Translations under genes and position numbers: made by a program
Shown here: in pieces, positions 17,767-25,533 of the stretch
Layout of the letters: each line of letters opens with the position of its first letter
Position numbering within the stretch: position 1 is the first letter of the stretch
Notes under the pieces: model-generated
The model's input: the letters and a program-made list of their open reading frames with translations, nothing else
What the model was told of the DNA's origin: nothing
The model's database searches: none
Assembly (NCBI GenBank): GCA_003149065.1
Contig: QGFZ01000001.1
Location: 124,001 to 188,000, forward strand
From: Ruminococcaceae bacterium R-25
GTDB lineage: Bacteria; Bacillota; Clostridia; Saccharofermentanales; Saccharofermentanaceae
Direction of reading: 5' to 3'
Length of the DNA: 64,000 nucleotides

Positions 17767-19017
17767 TCAGATGACCCTGATTCCGCCGTATTTGCGGACC
17801 GCCAGGATCCCACATGAGCCGTCGCCGAAAACTTTATCCATGTATTTCTTATATCGCTTGGCATTGCCTTTCTTTACAAAAGCCTGAATGGTGCCTGCAA
17901 AGCCGCCGCCGTGGACTCTTGATACTTCATCAGGATTTAATACGGTATCGCTTATGGCGAGTGCCAAAGACACATTCTGGACTGTTACGTCGCTGTTGGT
18001 ATAAACATTCTGAAGATACTTAAAAGATGAATCGCCGGACTGCTTTACGAGGCTTAAGAATTCTTTCAGGTCGCCTGATTTCAATGATTCTGCTTCATCC
18101 TGCGCTCTTAATGTCTCGTTTACGAAATGAATTGCTCTTAATACAGCTCTGTCGCCGGCCTTATCTCTAAGCATATCGATGTTATCGATTATGTCTTCGA
18201 AGGAAATGGGGCGGAGCACTTCATAGCCAAGTAATGAAGCGATCTTCTTCATCTCAAGAGGGACTGCCGCATATTCATTTGTTAAGTCAGCGTGTGAACC
18301 CTTTGTATCAGTTATGCAGAGAACGTAATCTGTTTTTGAAAAATCGAAATCAACTTTATCTACGACCGGGTTATCTGTATCGTTAAAATCGATGTGCACG
18401 AGGTTTCCGACAGAGCACGCCATCTGGTCCATAAGGCCGCAGGGCTTTCCGAAGTATCTGTTCTCGGCAAACTGGCCGATCTTGGCAATAGTAACAGGGT
18501 CGATCTTACTGTCGTTATAGAGTCCTGAAACTATAGTTCCTATAAGTGTTTCAAAAGCAGCAGAAGAAGAAAGGCCTGCGCCGATCAGGACGTCGCTTGT
18601 AATGTATGCGTCAAAACCGCCTAAGATAAAACCGTTATCTTTTAATCCTGCGAGAACGCCGCGGATAAGTGCGGGCGTAGTTCCTTTTTCGTCTTCACGG
18701 AGAGACAGGTCATTCAAATCGATGTTTGTCATGCCAAAGCCTTCGGCGAGGACATTGACCATCTTGTCATCTCTGGGAGATACAACTGCAATCGCATCTT
18801 TGTTGATGGAAGCTGCCAGGACTTCACCGTGCTGATGGTCTGTATGGTTTCCGCCGATCTCTGTCCTGCCGGGAGCAGAAAAGACCGCTGCAGGTTCAGT
18901 TCCTTCAAAAGCCTTATTAAATTCAGAAACGGCATTGGCGTATCTGTCAGGCTGAAGGGCAGAAGCCTCATCGGTAATGTATATATCTTTAAAATCTATA
19001 GAAGACAGATCAAGCAT
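17767..19017 (-). CDS. galK: Galactokinase
   Basis: Phosphorylates galactose to galactose 1-phosphate, feeding GalT. A 416-residue GHMP kinase with the sugar-binding signature GRTEIGGNHTDHQHG near the N terminus, the ATP-binding GAGLSSSAAFE, and a C-terminal GGGFAGT. ATG (complement of 19015-19017) is supported by AAGGAGG 6 bp upstream; a longer frame to 19128 would run through the promoter and one operator. It is the first gene of galK-galT and divergent from the TetR-galactosidase operon. Confidence 0.96.
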   Translation of the reverse strand: MLDLSSIDFKDIYITDEASALQPDRYANAVSEFNKAFEGTEPAAVFSAPGRTEIGGNHTDHQHGEVLAASINKDAIAVVSPRDDKMVNVLAEGFGMTNIDLNDLSLREDEKGTTPALIRGVLAGLKDNGFILGGFDAYITSDVLIGAGLSSSAAFETLIGTIVSGLYNDSKIDPVTIAKIGQFAENRYFGKPCGLMDQMACSVGNLVHIDFNDTDNPVVDKVDFDFSKTDYVLCITDTKGSHADLTNEYAAVPLEMKKIASLLGYEVLRPISFEDIIDNIDMLRDKAGDRAVLRAIHFVNETLRAQDEAESLKSGDLKEFLSLVKQSGDSSFKYLQNVYTNSDVTVQNVSLALAISDTVLNPDEVSRVHGGGFAGTIQAFVKKGNAKRYKKYMDKVFGDGSCGILAVRKYGGIRVI

Positions 19018-19047
19018 AGTAAGCCTCCTTGTGGACCTTATAGCTTG

Positions 19048-19053
19048 ATTATA
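19048..19053 (-). promoter_or_regulatory. -10 box of the galK promoter
   Basis: A perfect TATAAT on the minus strand (complement of 19048-19053), about 31 bp upstream of the galK ATG. The -35 is poor (TGACCT-like), which would suit a promoter that needs an activator. Confidence 0.55.
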
Positions 19054-19098
19054 GAGTGTCAGCCCCAAAAGGTCACATGCGCATTTTACACAAGACTT

Positions 19099-19126
19099 GG
19101 AAACTAAATTTGTAAAAACAGTTTCC
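19099..19126. promoter_or_regulatory. Operator 1: GGAAAC-N16-GTTTCC palindrome
   Basis: GGAAAC (19099-19104) and GTTTCC (19121-19126) with 16 bp between; complementarity extends to 9 bp per arm (TTGGAAACT / AGTTTCCAA). It lies between the divergent galK and TetR genes, about 46 bp upstream of the galK -10. It has the same format as operator 2. Confidence 0.7.
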
Positions 19127-19156
19127 AAACTCAGACGCCCATTTTTACAGGCAACT

Positions 19157-19165
19157 TGATATTAT
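19157..19165 (+). promoter_or_regulatory. Extended -10 promoter of the TetR-galactosidase operon
   Basis: TGATATTAT, a TGn extended -10 with TATTAT at 19160-19165. There is no convincing -35. Predicted transcription start near 19172, exactly where operator 2 begins. Confidence 0.45.
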
Positions 19166-19171
19166 TTAGGT

Positions 19172-19199
19172 GGAAACTGAACAAACATATCCGGTTTCC
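19172..19199. promoter_or_regulatory. Operator 2: GGAAAC-N16-GTTTCC palindrome
   Basis: GGAAAC (19172-19177) and GTTTCC (19194-19199), again with exactly 16 bp between. It lies just downstream of the predicted start site and just before the RBS of the TetR gene, a position suited to repression. Centre-to-centre distance to operator 1 is 73 bp, about seven helical turns. Confidence 0.7.
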
Positions 19200-19216
19200 G
19201 AAGGAGAATTCAAGAG

Positions 19217-19783
19217 ATGATTAGCGAGATCCAGGAAAAGATTCTTAAAGGTACTATACAGGTATTTAATAAAAAGGGTTTAAAGCTCACAATGGACGAT
19301 GTGGCAGACGAGCTTAAGATCTCCAAGAAGACCATCTATAAGGAATTCTCATCCAAGGATGAGATCTTTGAGACGATGGTCGATTATGTTTTCGACAATA
19401 TAAAGATAAGAGAAAAAGAGATCCTTAATTCCACTGAATATACAACGATCGAAAAGATCAGATTGTTTCTGTCGGCTATGCCTGAAAGCTACAGAAACAT
19501 CAATTTCCAGGAACTCTACTCGCTCAAGGAAAAGTATCCGAAGGTCTATAAGAAACTTCAAAAGAGACTTGAGACCGGCTGGGAACCTGCTTTCAAGCTT
19601 TTAGAGCAGGGCAAGGCAGAAGGGATCATCAGGGAAGATGCTGACCTTAAGATCTTCAAGATAATGATGGAAGCTTCGCTCGAGAGATTTTTCGAGAAGA
19701 ACGTAATGAAGGGCAGCGGCAGAAAATATAACGATTACTTAAATGAAGTAGTAGATATTCTCTTAAACGGTATCTCCGCATAA
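19217..19783 (+). CDS. TetR/AcrR family regulator of the galactoside operon
   Basis: A 188-residue protein with an N-terminal TetR helix-turn-helix (LTMDDVADELKISKKTIYKEF) and a helical ligand domain. The RBS GAAGGAG is 12 bp before the ATG. It is the first gene of the operon containing a GT-B-like protein, a GPH symporter and two galactosidases, 12 bp before the next gene. The twin palindromes just upstream are the obvious candidate sites for it, and they could coordinate the divergent galK-galT unit. The ligand is unknown; a galactoside would be unusual for TetR proteins. Confidence 0.9.
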   Translation: MISEIQEKILKGTIQVFNKKGLKLTMDDVADELKISKKTIYKEFSSKDEIFETMVDYVFDNIKIREKEILNSTEYTTIEKIRLFLSAMPESYRNINFQELYSLKEKYPKVYKKLQKRLETGWEPAFKLLEQGKAEGIIREDADLKIFKIMMEASLERFFEKNVMKGSGRKYNDYLNEVVDILLNGISA

Positions 19784-19795
19784 AGGAGGAGCAAG

Positions 19796-21262
19796 ATGGA
19801 AAAGTCAAAAGTCATATTCAATAATGTACAGCCTGACTCAGTTTACAAGAAGGCTGTTAAGTCCAAGAAAAAATATGCGAAAAAGTTCGGCGATGATTCT
19901 GATAAGAATTATTCTGCAAGAGTCGTTGATAATGCATATATAGGTGACATCTTAGGAGTTAAGAATATCGCCGTAGGTGATGACGAACCCGGCGTCTCAA
20001 GAGGTTTCGATCCTGAAAAGGGCATAATCGTCGGAAACATCAGAATGGGCTTTGGCCACTACAGGATCTCCATGGCAATTGCGTCTGCTGCAAATTCAAT
20101 GGGTTATGTTCCTTACTGGATGGATCTTAATTCCTATAAGCAGACTACATGCACAAAGGTAATCTCAGCGCAGAACGATCTGTATTCGATGGGTTCGAGA
20201 CTTTCACAGAAGTTCAAACTGTTTAATAAGATCGTCTGGGAACCTTTAAATTACGAAGGCTTCAGAAAACTCTCATATAACTCTTCAGATCAAAAGAATG
20301 CCGAATTAATGGCACCCGTATATGAGAATGTTCCCAAAGATATCCCTGTTGTCGCAACACACGTTTGGCCCGCACAGGCTGCTATCCACGCAGGAATGAA
20401 AAATGTCGTAAATGCGATCCCTGATAACTGGCCGATGGCACTTCATTTTGCAGAAGGCAGCATCCACACAGTCCAGACACACTATGCATACCAGGGCTAC
20501 AGGATCTGCAACGGAATGGACGGCGATAAGGTATTAAATCCGATGCCCGAAGAGAGCCTCAAATATGTAGGACACTATATCGATCACGAGCTCGTTGCAA
20601 ATATCGAAGAAGACTGCGCACGCCGCCTTAAGAGAAAAGAAGAAGGCAAGCCCATGAGATTCCTTCTTACTATCGGCGGAGCAGGCGCACAGAAGGAGAT
20701 CTTTGCAGCGATAATCAATGAACTCATGCCTGATATCAATAATAAGAAGGCTGCTTTATATGTAAATATCGGCGACTACCAGAACGTCTGGGAAGACTTA
20801 AAGAACATGGTTCCGTGTATCTCAGATATTGCTAAAACTCACTTCAATAACTGGGAAGAGACAAAGAACTTCTGCGAAGATGCGCTCACAGGAGATGTCG
20901 ATGGGATCCATCTTTTCTGCCACGAGAATATTTTCGAAGCAGTATATGCGACAAACCTTCTTATGAGATCCTGCGACGTGCTCGTAACAAAGCCTTCAGA
21001 GCTCGCTTTCTATCCCGTACCGAAGCTTTTCATCAAGCGCATCGGCGGTCACGAGCAGTGGGGTGCGATCCACTCGGCAGAGATCGGTGACGGAACTCTG
21101 GAATGCAGAGACATACCTCACACACTGCAGATGATAAGGCTCTTTAAAGATGACAATACAACGCTTAAAGACATGTGCGAAAACATAGTAAGAAACAAAT
21201 CGCTTGGGATCTATAACGGAGCATATGAAGTCGTAAAGATCGCCATGGGAATGAAGAAATAA
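19796..21262 (+). CDS. GT-B fold glycosyltransferase-like protein
   Basis: A 488-residue soluble protein I cannot assign to a named family with certainty. The N-terminal half has GNIRMGFGHYRISMAIASA, like the acceptor-side Gly/His loop of MGDG-synthase/MurG-type GT-B enzymes. The C-terminal half has a phosphate-loop-like LTIGGAGAQKE and a donor-site-like LVTKPSELAFYPVPK with a following GGHEQWGA. It has no membrane helix. It sits between the TetR regulator (12 bp gap) and the symporter (16 bp gap), so it belongs to the galactoside operon. If it is active, UDP-galactose or UDP-glucose made by the neighbouring galT would be the natural donor; this is inference. The RBS is AAAGGAGG. Confidence 0.7.
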   Translation: MEKSKVIFNNVQPDSVYKKAVKSKKKYAKKFGDDSDKNYSARVVDNAYIGDILGVKNIAVGDDEPGVSRGFDPEKGIIVGNIRMGFGHYRISMAIASAANSMGYVPYWMDLNSYKQTTCTKVISAQNDLYSMGSRLSQKFKLFNKIVWEPLNYEGFRKLSYNSSDQKNAELMAPVYENVPKDIPVVATHVWPAQAAIHAGMKNVVNAIPDNWPMALHFAEGSIHTVQTHYAYQGYRICNGMDGDKVLNPMPEESLKYVGHYIDHELVANIEEDCARRLKRKEEGKPMRFLLTIGGAGAQKEIFAAIINELMPDINNKKAALYVNIGDYQNVWEDLKNMVPCISDIAKTHFNNWEETKNFCEDALTGDVDGIHLFCHENIFEAVYATNLLMRSCDVLVTKPSELAFYPVPKLFIKRIGGHEQWGAIHSAEIGDGTLECRDIPHTLQMIRLFKDDNTTLKDMCENIVRNKSLGIYNGAYEVVKIAMGMKK

Positions 21263-21278
21263 GGAAGGAGAACAAGAT

Positions 21279-23093
21279 ATGGAAACTAAGAAAGGCTTAA
21301 CCGGAAAAGAGAAATTTGCTTACGGTATCGGCGCCGTAGGTAAAGACATGGTCTATATGCTCTCAGCTTCTTATGTACTGTACTACTTCCAGGACATCAT
21401 GAAGACGAGTGCCATCGCAATGGGATTTATCCTTCTCATTGCAAGAGTTTTCGATGCTTTTAACGATCCGATCATGGGTGTTATCGTCGCGAAAACAAAG
21501 ACGAAGTGGGGCAAGTTCCGTCCATGGCTTTTGATCGGTACGATCACTAATGCCGTTATCTTATTCCTCATGTTCGCAGCTCCGCCGACACTGGACGGCA
21601 AGGGTCTTATCGCATATGCGGCAGTTACATATATCCTCTGGGGCGTTACTTATACCATGATGGATATTCCTTACTGGTCAATGATCCCCGCATTTACCCA
21701 GGGCGGTAAGGAAAGAGAAGGACTCTCGGCTCTCGGACGTTCCTGCGCAGGCGTAGGTTCTGCCATCGTAACTATTCTCACCGTTATGGCAGTTACTGCA
21801 ATCGGTTCTTCGCTTACAGCCAAGAGCACGACAAACATCACCAAGCAGTTTTCATCTGACAATACAAAGATCAACACTTATGTTATCGAGCTCGATAAAG
21901 ACGGCAACCCTACTTCAAATGTTATTGAATATGCTGAAGATAAGACTGACGTATCAGTTACGATCACAGGTTCTGAAAGAGCTTTCGAAGATGTTTATTC
22001 ATTCAATAACGACAACGCAAAATACGAGTTTACAGTAAATGGCATTAATGCCGAAACTTCCAAAGTAGAGTTCGTTATGGACTCTGAGACTTCTGGCGAA
22101 GCAGGTCTCGTATTCTATGTCGATTCTGATTCTTATAACAAGATAAGCGGAAGCGATTCCGTTAAAGCAACTCTTACGATGAATTCCACTCTGGAAGTTG
22201 AGAGAGTCGGTTTTAAGTATTTCTCACTTATCGTCGGCATCCTCTTTATCGTCTTCATCGGCATCACCTGTCTCTGCATCAAGGAGAAGTCTTCTGTTGA
22301 TATGCAGACACCTTCTGTTAAGCAGATGTTTAAAGCACTTTTGGGCAACGACCAGGCGATGACAGTAGTTATCACTATCGTTCTGTTTAACACTGCAACA
22401 TATATCACGTCAAACCTTTTGATCTACTTTTTCAAGTACGACCTCGCAGGTTCCAACTGGCAGGGCAATTACACGCTGTTCAACACATTTGCCGGCGCAA
22501 TGCAGATCCTTGCGATGATGCTCTTTTTCCCGCTCTTAAGAAAAGTATTCGACACGATCAAGATCTTCTATGTCGGCGTGTTTGCTGCGATCGGCGGATA
22601 CATTATCCTTCTCGCTTTATCGCTTCTCGGAACAAAGAGCGTATATCCGTTCTTCGTACCCGGCTTCTTTATCATGGGCGCTGTAGGTATCCTGAACGTT
22701 ATCTGCACGATATTCCTCGCTAACACATGCGACTATGGTGAACTTAAGAACGGCAGAAGAGACGAGTCAGTCATCTTCTCCATGCAGACATTCGTAGTTA
22801 AGCTCGCTTCAGGTATTGCAGCATTGGTTGCTTCCGTATGCCTTACGATCTTCAAGATCCAGGAGCAGAGCAATACTGAAATGAACTTAAGCGTTCTTCT
22901 GGAGAAAGTCTCAAGCATTAAGAATAACGTTGTTGAGACGATCGATACGAGCGCCGTATTCGGACTCAGAATGGTAATGACACTGACACCTATATTTGTC
23001 CTCGTAATTGCATTGCTTATATTCAAGGCAAAGTATATTCTGACAGATAAGAAGCTTGATGAAATCACTAAGGAACTCAAATCAAGGAGCTGA
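21279..23093 (+). CDS. GPH family sugar:cation symporter with inserted ectodomain
   Basis: A 604-residue MFS-type transporter of the glycoside-pentoside-hexuronide (MelB-like) family; FNDPIMGVIVAKTKTKWGKFRPW is the family signature. It probably imports galactosides for the two downstream glycosidases. Members are usually about 450-500 residues. Here a hydrophilic beta-rich segment of about 130 residues (roughly 178-308) interrupts the membrane core between helices 5 and 6 and should face outward. The core resumes at VGFKYFSLIVG. The RBS GGAAGGAG is spaced 9 bp from the ATG. It lies 5 bp before the alpha-galactosidase gene. Confidence 0.9.
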   Translation: METKKGLTGKEKFAYGIGAVGKDMVYMLSASYVLYYFQDIMKTSAIAMGFILLIARVFDAFNDPIMGVIVAKTKTKWGKFRPWLLIGTITNAVILFLMFAAPPTLDGKGLIAYAAVTYILWGVTYTMMDIPYWSMIPAFTQGGKEREGLSALGRSCAGVGSAIVTILTVMAVTAIGSSLTAKSTTNITKQFSSDNTKINTYVIELDKDGNPTSNVIEYAEDKTDVSVTITGSERAFEDVYSFNNDNAKYEFTVNGINAETSKVEFVMDSETSGEAGLVFYVDSDSYNKISGSDSVKATLTMNSTLEVERVGFKYFSLIVGILFIVFIGITCLCIKEKSSVDMQTPSVKQMFKALLGNDQAMTVVITIVLFNTATYITSNLLIYFFKYDLAGSNWQGNYTLFNTFAGAMQILAMMLFFPLLRKVFDTIKIFYVGVFAAIGGYIILLALSLLGTKSVYPFFVPGFFIMGAVGILNVICTIFLANTCDYGELKNGRRDESVIFSMQTFVVKLASGIAALVASVCLTIFKIQEQSNTEMNLSVLLEKVSSIKNNVVETIDTSAVFGLRMVMTLTPIFVLVIALLIFKAKYILTDKKLDEITKELKSRS

Positions 23094-23098
23094 CTTAT

Positions 23099-25513
23099 AT
23101 GATCACTGTAAAAGGAGAAAAAGTCCCGCTGTTTATCCTTGATACCCTTCATACGACATATGCCATGAAGGTTTTGGATACGGGCCATATTGAGCACCTT
23201 TATTACGGCCGCAAGATCCGTATGGATGACGAAGACGGACTTACCGAGCAGCATGAATTTGCTCCGGGAACGACTTCTGTATATTCTGAAAAAGCAGGTA
23301 ACTTTTCTTTGGACGACATGCGTCTTGAGATGAGTTCTTACGGCAAGGGAGACCTCAGGGAAGCATTTATCGAAGTGGTAAATCCCGACGGGAGCAGGAC
23401 TTCTGATTTCCTTTTCGAAAAGTTCGAAAAAAGCCAGGGCAGAGACGGCGGTACCGAAGGTCTTCCCACATCTTACGGCGAAGATGCCGAAGTTATTACC
23501 CTTACGCTGAAAGATAAGGATAATGGTCTGACTTTAGAACTCATCTATACCGTTTATTCAAATACTGATGTCATCACGAGATCAGCGCGCCTTATAAATG
23601 ACGGCGAGGCTGATGTTAAGATCGAAAAGATCATGAGCTGCCAGATAGATTTTGATCCGGGCAATTATGTGTTCAGCACATTTACCGGCGCATGGGCAAG
23701 GGAGATGAAGAGGACCGACATGTCCGTATCTTCCGCACGCCTTGTTAATTCCAGCTTTACCGGCAATTCTTCCAACCGTGCAAATCCTTTTGTCATGATC
23801 TCAAAGCGCGGCGCATCGGAAGAATATGGCGAAGTATACGGATTTAATCTCGTGTACAGCGGCAATCACTATGAATCAGTTGAGAAGAGCCCATTTGGAA
23901 AAGTAAGGTTCCTCTCAGGAATCAATCCTACAGGTTTTTCCTGGAATCTATCGAAAGGAGAGTCTTTCCTGACGCCTGAAGCAGTCATGACGTATTCCTT
24001 TGCGGGGTACAACGGAATGAGCGGGCAGATGCATGACTTCGTGTCAAAGCATATCCTGCGCGGTCCGTGGAAAGACAGACTTCGGCCTGTTCTCTTAAAC
24101 TCCTGGGAAGCATCTTACTTCAAGATCAGTGAAGGAAAGCTCCTGCGTCTTGCCAGAAAAGCAAAATCCGTCGGCATCGAACTCTTTGTAATGGACGACG
24201 GCTGGTTTGGTGAGCGCAATGATGACACGTCTTCTCTGGGCGACTGGTATCCGAATAAAAAGAAACTTCCTCGCGGCATAAAGGGCATTTGTGATAAAGT
24301 GCGCAAACTAGGCCTTGAGTTTGGTATCTGGGTTGAGCCTGAGATGGTCAACCGCAATAGCGACCTTTACCGCGCACATCCCGAATGGGCGATGGAGATC
24401 CCCGGCAAAAAGCATTCCGAAGGCCGCAACCAGATGGTATTGGATCTTGCAAATGTTGAAGTTCAGGATTACATCATCAAGGCTATGAGCAATGTTTTCT
24501 CATCTGCTGATATCTCATATGTTAAGTGGGATATGAACAGGAACTTTACGGATATTTTTTCGAAGGCGCTTCCTTCTGACAGACAGGGCGAAGTATGCCA
24601 CAGATATATCCTCGGTCTTTACCGCGTTATGCGCGAACTGACGTCGAAGTTCCCGGATATCCTTTTCGAAGGGTGCGCATCAGGCGGCAACAGATTCGAT
24701 CTCGGAATATTAAGTTTCTTCCCTCAAATCTGGGCGAGCGATGATTCCGATGCAATGGCCAGAGCCGAGATCCAGACAGGCTACAGCTATGGTTATCCGA
24801 TGTCTGCGGTGACCGCTCACGTTTCAGACTGCCCGAACCATCAGACCTTAAGAAGGACGCCTATTGAGACAAGATTTAACGTTGCTTCCTTTGGCGTTCT
24901 TGGTTACGAGTGCAATCTCTGCGACATGAGCAAAGACGATATCGAAGCTGTAACAGCGCAGATAGCGATGTATAAGAAGTGGCGCGAAGTAATGCAGTTC
25001 GGAAGGTTCTACAGGAGCTCCACAATTAATGATTCCAGATCCTGCGACGGAGATGAGCTTGGTGCTCCCGGCATAAGCGCATTAGAACCGCTTCCCGGAA
25101 ATGAGATATCCTGGACTGTGGTATCCAAAGATAAGACAAGCGCCGTTTCCATGACGATGCAGATCCTGACTCACGCTAATGCGCAGTGGTGCGTGTTAAA
25201 GCCCATGGGACTTGATCCTGACACTAAATATCACCTGGAAGGGCGCAAAGTGAAGTTTGACCTCCGTGATTTCGGAGGGCTCGTAAACTACGTTGCTCCA
25301 ATACACGTTAAGCAGGACGGATTCCTTCATAAGCTGATCGCGAAGTTCTATAAGATGAATGCGGAAACCGAATCCCACAACATGTATGGTGACGCTATGA
25401 TGTATGCCGGTGTACACTTAAGGAGTGCATTTGCATCGTGCGGTTTTAACGAGAATATGAGATATTATCCCGATTTCGGATCGAGGATCTATACGATAGA
25501 AAAAGTCAGCTGA
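23099..25513 (+). CDS. Alpha-galactosidase, GH36
   Basis: An 804-residue intracellular retaining alpha-galactosidase (no signal peptide), acting on melibiose/raffinose-type sugars. The GH36 signatures FVMDDGWFGERNDDTSSLGDW, KWDMNR and WASDDSDA are present. By family knowledge the nucleophile is the Asp of KWDMNR (Asp478) and the acid/base is the first Asp of SDDSD (Asp548). It is slightly longer than the usual 720-750 residues, with the extra length in the C-terminal part. The galactose released would enter galK-galT. Confidence 0.95.
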   Translation: MITVKGEKVPLFILDTLHTTYAMKVLDTGHIEHLYYGRKIRMDDEDGLTEQHEFAPGTTSVYSEKAGNFSLDDMRLEMSSYGKGDLREAFIEVVNPDGSRTSDFLFEKFEKSQGRDGGTEGLPTSYGEDAEVITLTLKDKDNGLTLELIYTVYSNTDVITRSARLINDGEADVKIEKIMSCQIDFDPGNYVFSTFTGAWAREMKRTDMSVSSARLVNSSFTGNSSNRANPFVMISKRGASEEYGEVYGFNLVYSGNHYESVEKSPFGKVRFLSGINPTGFSWNLSKGESFLTPEAVMTYSFAGYNGMSGQMHDFVSKHILRGPWKDRLRPVLLNSWEASYFKISEGKLLRLARKAKSVGIELFVMDDGWFGERNDDTSSLGDWYPNKKKLPRGIKGICDKVRKLGLEFGIWVEPEMVNRNSDLYRAHPEWAMEIPGKKHSEGRNQMVLDLANVEVQDYIIKAMSNVFSSADISYVKWDMNRNFTDIFSKALPSDRQGEVCHRYILGLYRVMRELTSKFPDILFEGCASGGNRFDLGILSFFPQIWASDDSDAMARAEIQTGYSYGYPMSAVTAHVSDCPNHQTLRRTPIETRFNVASFGVLGYECNLCDMSKDDIEAVTAQIAMYKKWREVMQFGRFYRSSTINDSRSCDGDELGAPGISALEPLPGNEISWTVVSKDKTSAVSMTMQILTHANAQWCVLKPMGLDPDTKYHLEGRKVKFDLRDFGGLVNYVAPIHVKQDGFLHKLIAKFYKMNAETESHNMYGDAMMYAGVHLRSAFASCGFNENMRYYPDFGSRIYTIEKVS

Positions 25514-25533
25514 ATCTTGCGGAGATAAGTTTT

